Shown here piece by piece: positions 59,479 to 64,000 of a stretch of 64,000 nt of DNA. This DNA comes from CANDOC01 sp965261725 (lineage in GTDB: Bacteria > Pseudomonadota > Gammaproteobacteria > Pseudomonadales > Endozoicomonadaceae): positions 434,001 to 498,000 of the forward strand of contig CBDHDU010000044.1 in assembly GCA_965261725.1 (NCBI GenBank), read 5' to 3'. Position numbers and translations under genes: made by a program. Below the pieces are notes generated by a model. That model was not told where the DNA came from, did not search any database, and saw only the letters and a list, made by a program, of their open reading frames with translations. Within the stretch, counting starts at the first letter, position 1, and each line of letters starts with the position of its first letter.

Positions 59479-60090
59479 ATGTCGATGTTGGAGGTTCTGG
59501 ATATTCTTGCGGTGATTGTTGCCGGTATGGCCGGTGCAATGGCAGCAGGACGTGAGAAAATGGATTTGTTCGGAGTGTTTGTAATTGCATTCTGTACCGC
59601 TCTGGGAGGGGGAACCCTGAGAGATCTGGTGCTGGGCAATTATCCGCTGATCTGGATAGAGAATACTGAATACCTGCTATTGATTGGTGTAGCCGTTTTT
59701 CTGGCAATGATACTACGTTCACTATTGCCACGGATGAAAGAAGCTTTTCTGGCGCTGGATGCGCTGAGTGTTGTCACATTCAGTATTCTGGGTTCTCAAA
59801 CAGCGCTGGAACTGGGACATGATCGAGTCATTGCCTGCATTATGGCCGTATTTACGGGCGTATTTGGTGGCGTAATCCGCGATATTTTATGCAATAACGT
59901 ACCGCTGATTTTCCAGAAAGAGCTCTATGCCGGTGTTGCTCTGGTTACCGCGATGCTTTACATGGGGTTGATGGATCTTGGTATGTCAGCTGATATCGCC
60001 ACCATCATTGCGCTGGCATCCGGTTTTATTCTGCGTATTGCGGCGATTGTCCTGCGACTTGAGCTACCACGATTCAGTTACCTTGATTAG
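59479..60090 (+). CDS. TRIC/UPF0126 family membrane protein (YicG-like), first copy
   Basis: A 203-residue protein with about seven hydrophobic segments and two internal repeats, one with GGGTLRDLVLGNYPLIWI and one with GGVIRDILCNNVPLIF. This is the UPF0126/YicG family, related to TRIC cation channels and also suggested to be glycine transporters. A near-identical gene follows 75 bases downstream. The first copy starts at ATG 59479 after GGGGAGATTCGCGGTTA. Confidence 0.88.
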   Translation: MSMLEVLDILAVIVAGMAGAMAAGREKMDLFGVFVIAFCTALGGGTLRDLVLGNYPLIWIENTEYLLLIGVAVFLAMILRSLLPRMKEAFLALDALSVVTFSILGSQTALELGHDRVIACIMAVFTGVFGGVIRDILCNNVPLIFQKELYAGVALVTAMLYMGLMDLGMSADIATIIALASGFILRIAAIVLRLELPRFSYLD

Positions 60091-60104
60091 TTTTTGATCA
60101 CAAC

Positions 60105-60165
60105 CGATAGTATTCCTCAAACCTTCATAAAGGTTTTCTTTGTAAAAAGTGACGGAATACTATCG
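60105..60165 (+). promoter_or_regulatory. Structured leader masking the second TRIC start
   Basis: A 12-bp perfect inverted repeat, CGATAGTATTCC (60105-60116) with GGAATACTATCG (60154-60165), has its second arm over the GGAA ribosome site and the first base of the GTG start. Inside it a 7-bp hairpin AAACCTT/AAGGTTT (60119-60125, 60130-60136) can form. Folding would hide the start. No known riboswitch class is recognised. A dyad operator for a regulator is the alternative. Confidence 0.6.
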
Positions 60166-60779
60166 TGCTGGAAAGCCTGTATATCCTTGCCATTACCGTT
60201 GAATCGATGACCGGCGCTATCGCTGCCGGTCGCAAGGAAATGGATCCTTTCGGAGTATTGGTTATTGCCTGCTGCACAGCTGTGGGCGGCGGGTCTATCA
60301 GGGATGTATTGTTGGGGAACTATCCGCTGGTGTGGATTGCTAATCCTCAGTTTATCCTGGTGATTTGCTTCGCCGCTTTACTTACGATCCTTCTTCGTCC
60401 CCGCCTTGCTGATTTATCCACAGCTTTCCTCGTGCTTGATGCCATTGGGCTGGTGACCTTCAGTATTATTGGTGCTCAAAAAACACTGGCCTTGGGGCAC
60501 AGCCCGTTAATTGCTGCCATGATGGCTATCTTTACCGGCGCTTTCGGTGGAGTTATCCGGGATATTCTCTGCAATGATGTGCCACTGATTTTCCGAAGAG
60601 AGTTATATGGCAGCATTTCATTTATGGCGGCTTGGCTTTATATGGGGCTGAGCTGGCTGTCTTTAGATGCAACGACCGCCATACTGATTACACTCATTAC
60701 AGGATTCTTATTAAGGCTGGCAGCGATAGCATTTCGAATTGAAATGCCTGTGTTTCGTTATCCGAATGATGACGACTGA
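60165..60779 (+). CDS. TRIC/UPF0126 family membrane protein (YicG-like), second copy
   Basis: A 204-residue paralogue starting at GTG 60165. It repeats the family plan: ESMTGAIAAGRKEMDPFGV, GGGSIRDVLLGNYPLVWI and GGVIRDILCNDVPLIFRREL. Close similarity to the first copy points to tandem duplication; the N-terminus and tail differ. The start lies at the base of an RNA stem, suggesting translation is controlled. A DnaA-box-like TTATCCACA lies inside at 60414-60422, probably by chance. Confidence 0.87.
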   Translation: MLESLYILAITVESMTGAIAAGRKEMDPFGVLVIACCTAVGGGSIRDVLLGNYPLVWIANPQFILVICFAALLTILLRPRLADLSTAFLVLDAIGLVTFSIIGAQKTLALGHSPLIAAMMAIFTGAFGGVIRDILCNDVPLIFRRELYGSISFMAAWLYMGLSWLSLDATTAILITLITGFLLRLAAIAFRIEMPVFRYPNDDD

Positions 60780-60890
60780 ACCAGTTTTAAAATAGAGTAA
60801 TGTCAGAAGTGCCATATAAACAGGTTTTACGTGTCTAATTGTCGCTATCCCCGTACAATAGCGCACCTTTTTACCGGAGCACTGTGATCT

Positions 60891-61757
60891 ATGACTTCCA
60901 GTATGACCGCTTTTGCCAGAGTTGAGTCACGACAGGAGTGGGGTAGTCTGGTGTGGGAAATTCGTTCCGTAAACCACCGTTACCTTGAACCGCATTTTCG
61001 CCTGCCTGAGAGCCTGCGGGAAATCGAGCCTGCATTGCGTGAACAGCTGCGTAAGAAACTGTTTCGCGGCAAAGTTGAATGTGGCCTGAAACTGCAGCTT
61101 GCTGAAACAACCCGTTCCATCAATATCAATAACAGCCTATTGCAACAGCTGCAGCAAGCCTGCGAGAGTGTTAAAGCAACCTTTGCTGAAACGTCCGCTG
61201 TTGACCCGCTGGCAATATTGAACTGGCCGGGTGTTCTGGAAGCCGATGAAGCCGATTTTACTGTTATTCATCAACAGGCACTGGCTTCTTTTGCTCAGGC
61301 TCTTCAGCAGTTAACAGAAACCCGTCAGCGTGAAGGTGCTGAACTGAAACAGTTTATTCTGCAGCGGCTGGATTCTGTGGCAGAAAATGTTCGGGAAGTG
61401 CAAAAGCGTATGCCCAGCGTGCTTGAGTATCAGCGCCAGCGCATTACGCAGCGACTCGAAGATGCCAAGGTTGAGCTGGAACCGAACCGGCTGGAACAAG
61501 AGCTGATTATGGTGGCTCAGAAGTGCGATGTGGAAGAAGAACTGGATCGCCTGAATGCCCACAGCACTGAAGTTCGGCGTGTTATTGATCAGACCAAAGG
61601 TGCTGTCGGTCGGCGACTGGACTTCCTGATGCAGGAACTGAACCGGGAAGCGAATACGCTGGCTTCCAAGTCAATTGATGCAGATATAACCCGTCATTCG
61701 GTTAACCTTAAAGTGTTGATCGAACAAATGCGGGAACAGATTCAAAATATTGAGTAA
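60891..61757 (+). CDS. yicC: YicC-family endoribonuclease
   Basis: A 288-residue protein of the YicC family, described as an endoribonuclease active on sRNA. Typical segments are MTSSMTAFARVESRQEWGSL, WEIRSVNHRYLEPHFRLPE, KLFRGKVECGLKLQL, a helical middle, and the C-terminal CDVEEELDRLNAHSTEVRRV and KGAVGRRLDFLMQELNREANTL. In E. coli yicC adjoins rph. It ends before a hairpin. Confidence 0.94.
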   Translation: MTSSMTAFARVESRQEWGSLVWEIRSVNHRYLEPHFRLPESLREIEPALREQLRKKLFRGKVECGLKLQLAETTRSININNSLLQQLQQACESVKATFAETSAVDPLAILNWPGVLEADEADFTVIHQQALASFAQALQQLTETRQREGAELKQFILQRLDSVAENVREVQKRMPSVLEYQRQRITQRLEDAKVELEPNRLEQELIMVAQKCDVEEELDRLNAHSTEVRRVIDQTKGAVGRRLDFLMQELNREANTLASKSIDADITRHSVNLKVLIEQMREQIQNIE

Positions 61758-61794
61758 GGTATTTTGAGTCTACTGTAGCTTACTTAATCTCACC

Positions 61795-61816
61795 AAGCCC
61801 CTGTTTTAAGGGGCTT
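61795..61816 (+). terminator. Hairpin after yicC
   Basis: AAGCCCCT/AGGGGCTT (61795-61802, 61809-61816) with a GTTTTA loop, 37 bases after the stop. No U-tract follows, so the class is uncertain. Confidence 0.5.
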
Positions 61817-61913
61817 AATGTGATGATCCGCCTCACTCCTTGTCTGAATAGCAAGAAACTCGTAAAGTTTTCAACGTAAATTTTTGGTTTGATTGTTTTA
61901 CATGAGGATGGCC

Positions 61914-62466
61914 ATGAGGATTGGCTATGCACGAGTCAGCACGGATGACCAAGACACAACACCACAGTTTGATGCTCTGCATGCAGCCCACTGTGAGCGA
62001 GTCTACAAAGAGAGCGCCAGAGGCCGAAGCAGACATCGGCCTGAACTGGACAGAATGCTCGATGCTGTCAGGGAAGGTGATGTCGTCGTGGTACAGAGGC
62101 TGGATCGTTTAGGGCGCAGTTTAAAAGATCCCGTAGAGCTACCGGATGATTTTCATCAGCGAGGGGTTCCTTTATGTCCCTTTCTGAAAATATTGATACC
62201 ACCACAGCGACTGGTGAGCTTGCTTTTCACATGATTGGTGCCTTTGCTCAGTTTGACGAAGGCTTATCTCAGCGCGCACCAAGGTCGGCTTAGAGGTCGC
62301 GAGAGCCCGTGGTCGCGAAGGTGGAAGAAAACCCAAACTTGATAGTGCCGATATTAAAAAGGCCAAAGCCATGTTGCTTGATCCTGAAGTGACCAAAAGT
62401 AAGGTCGCTCAGCACTTCGTTGTTAGCAGACCAACGCTAAACAAATGGTTGGATGAATCTAACTAA
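61914..62466 (+). pseudogene. Serine recombinase (resolvase/invertase), frameshifted
   Basis: The N-terminal catalytic segment is clear: MRIGYARVSTDDQDTTPQFDAL with the nucleophile Ser, then ARGRSRHRPELDRMLDAVREGD and LDRLGRSLKDPVEL. A frameshift near 62170 breaks the reading; the next frame gives SENIDTTTATGELAFHMIGAFAQF, and a second shift near 62270 leads to ARTKVGLEVARARGREGGRK and a helix-turn-helix end (KSKVAQHFVVSRPTLNKWL). So a Tn3-resolvase/Hin-type recombinase has decayed. It lies just upstream of a type I restriction locus and may mark how that arrived. Confidence 0.85.
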
Positions 62467-62565
62467 GAGATTCAAAGATAGCTTTAGTCGAACTAAAGCA
62501 AGTAAATAACTAAGAGTGAGTTGCCCAGGTAAAGGGCAAACTCACAGAAATCAGGAATTACAGCA

Positions 62566-64000
62566 ATGATAAGTACCCAACAGCGCGCTGCACTACATGC
62601 CCAAATATGGAAAATCGCTAACGATGTACGTGGCTCAGTTGATGGATGGGATTTTAAGCAGTACGTACTTGGCGCGCTATTCTATCGTTTTGTTAGCGAG
62701 AACTTCGCCAGCTACATTGAAGGCGGAGACGATAGCATAAACTACGCACAACTTGGTGATGACATCATTACCGATGAAATCATCGAAGATGCGGTGAAAA
62801 CCAAAGGCTACTTTATTTACCCAAGTAACCTTTTTACCAATGTAGTAGCCGATGCCCACAAGAACACCAACCTGAATACCGAGCTGGCCGATATCTTCAA
62901 GTCCATCGAAAACTCAGCCAATGGCTACGACTCGGAAGGCGATATCAAAGGCTTGTTTGCTGATTTCGATACCACCAGTAACCGCCTGGGTAACACGGTA
63001 AAAGACAAAAACAAGCGGCTTGCAGACGTACTCAAGGGCGTTGCCGGGCTTAACCTGGGCGATTTTGAAGACAACCATATCGATCTGTTTGGTGATGCCT
63101 ACGAGTTTTTGATCTCCAACTACGCTGCTAACGCCGGTAAGTCAGGCGGAGAATTCTTCACGCCGCAAAACGTCTCTAGGCTAATTGCCCGGCTGGCGAT
63201 GCACAAGCAAACCAGTGTCAACAAAATCTATGATCCAGCGGCAGGCTCTGGCTCTTTACTGCTACAAGCCAAGAAGCATTTCGATGCCCATATCATTGAA
63301 GATGGCTTCTTTGGTCAGGAGATCAACCACACCACCTTTAACCTTGCGCGTATGAACATGTTTTTGCACAACATCAACTACGACAAGTTCAATATGCAGT
63401 TAGGTAACACGCTGACCGAACCGCACTTTGGTGACGACAAGCCTTTTGATGCTATCGTCTCTAATCCACCTTACTCGGTGAAGTGGATTGGCAGTGATGA
63501 TCCAACGCTTATCAACGATGAACGCTTTGCACCTGCCGGAGTATTGGCACCCAAATCCAAAGCCGATTTTGCATTTGTATTGCATGCGCTGAGCTATCTG
63601 TCCAGCAAAGGCCGTGCGGCCATTGTGTGCTTCCCCGGTATTTTTTATCGTGGTGGTGCAGAAAAGAAAATCCGCCAATACCTGGTGGATAACAACTACG
63701 TGGAAACGGTGATTTCGCTGGCGCCCAACCTGTTCTTTGGCACCACCATTGCGGTGAATATTCTGGTGCTATCGAAAAGCAAAAACGATACAACGACGCA
63801 GTTTATTGATGCCAGCGGCGAAGACTTCTTCAAAAAAGAGACCAACAACAATGTGATGCACGATGAACACATTGAAGCCGTGATGCAGCTCTTCGACAGC
63901 AAAGCCAATGTTGATCATGTAGCGGCGCAAATCGATAACAGCGAGATTGCCGACAAAGATTACAACCTGTCCGTAAGCACCTATGTGGAAGCCAAAGACA
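62566..64000 (+). CDS. hsdM: Type I restriction-modification methyltransferase subunit HsdM (cut by window end)
   Basis: An open frame of about 478 codons runs off the window. The N-terminal HsdM helical domain (AQIWKIANDVRGSVDGWDF) is followed by the DNA-binding/AdoMet region: AGKSGGEFFTP, AdoMet motif I YDPAAGSGSLLLQA and the catalytic motif IV SNPPYS of N6-adenine methylases. It methylates adenine in the recognition site as part of a complex with HsdS and HsdR, expected just beyond the edge. The order recombinase-hsdM suggests a horizontally acquired island. Confidence 0.93.
   Translation, partial: MISTQQRAALHAQIWKIANDVRGSVDGWDFKQYVLGALFYRFVSENFASYIEGGDDSINYAQLGDDIITDEIIEDAVKTKGYFIYPSNLFTNVVADAHKNTNLNTELADIFKSIENSANGYDSEGDIKGLFADFDTTSNRLGNTVKDKNKRLADVLKGVAGLNLGDFEDNHIDLFGDAYEFLISNYAANAGKSGGEFFTPQNVSRLIARLAMHKQTSVNKIYDPAAGSGSLLLQAKKHFDAHIIEDGFFGQEINHTTFNLARMNMFLHNINYDKFNMQLGNTLTEPHFGDDKPFDAIVSNPPYSVKWIGSDDPTLINDERFAPAGVLAPKSKADFAFVLHALSYLSSKGRAAIVCFPGIFYRGGAEKKIRQYLVDNNYVETVISLAPNLFFGTTIAVNILVLSKSKNDTTTQFIDASGEDFFKKETNNNVMHDEHIEAVMQLFDSKANVDHVAAQIDNSEIADKDYNLSVSTYVEAKD

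Noticed and set aside
60414..60422. A perfect DnaA box inside the second TRIC gene
   Set aside because: It is a single copy inside coding sequence with no partner and may be chance.
1..64000. CRISPR arrays, rRNA operons or a prophage
   Set aside because: No regularly spaced repeats, rRNA sequences or phage structural genes were seen.

Overview
The window reads as chromosomal DNA of a gammaproteobacterium of moderate GC content. Three things suggest a relative of Pseudomonas/Oceanospirillales: ubiF-ubiC-ubiA-phoB-phoR synteny, the yeaG-yeaH-spoVR stress-kinase set, and a pyrE-crc pair near rph and yicC (crc is a pseudomonad-type catabolite regulator). Several secreted orphan proteins, among them a RING/TRAF-type zinc-finger protein with a Sec signal and a secreted protein ending in a CaaX-like box, suggest a host-associated lineage such as Endozoicomonas. 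That genus assignment is inference only.

Layout. 1-2 kb: two APC-family permeases (the first cut by the window edge). 2-5.4 kb: a copper operon on the minus strand (copA, a 28-residue membrane peptide, cueR) with a CueR-type promoter. 5.4-8.1 kb: a secreted orphan and a complete IS66-family element with 8-bp target duplication. 8.2-13.2 kb: NCS1 permease-mgsA, bacteriohemerythrin, nitroreductase, and znuA behind a Zur box. 13.5-16.1 kb: a secreted protein gene split by an ISKra4-like element with a 9-bp duplication. 16.2-27.4 kb: uvrD, a TRAP binding protein, a 169-bp MITE-like repeat, murI, a DksA-like zinc finger, ubiF-ubiC-ubiA and phoB-phoR with a Pho box. 27.5-34 kb: an H-NS-like protein and the yeaG-yeaH-(lipoprotein)-spoVR operon. 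34.4-35.8 kb: an ISAs1-family element killed by a nested 175-bp MITE and a frameshift. 35.9-37.7 kb: the secreted RING/TRAF-like protein.

37.9-43.5 kb: leucine dehydrogenase, a three-subunit 2-oxoacid dehydrogenase (E1 alpha, E1 beta, E2) and Lrp. Together they can deaminate branched-chain amino acids and oxidise the keto acids. A PilZ protein and paired DnaA boxes lie between. 43.8-46.8 kb: a potGHI-type polyamine importer without a binding protein. 47-54 kb: tRNA-Trp, an amidase, a triple-rhodanese lipoprotein, an HD hydrolase, and a 978-residue secreted orphan. 54-61.8 kb: pyrE, crc, a dUTPase-like protein with a signal peptide, a gene broken at a seven-G tract, ppaC, rph, two tandem TRIC/UPF0126 membrane proteins (the second behind a structured leader that can mask its start), and yicC. 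61.9-64 kb: a frameshifted serine recombinase and the start of a type I restriction-modification locus (hsdM), cut by the window end.

The most unusual items are the secreted eukaryotic-like proteins, the exported dUTPase-like protein, the masked start of the second TRIC gene, the homopolymer frameshift and the nested mobile elements. No CRISPR array, rRNA or prophage was seen.
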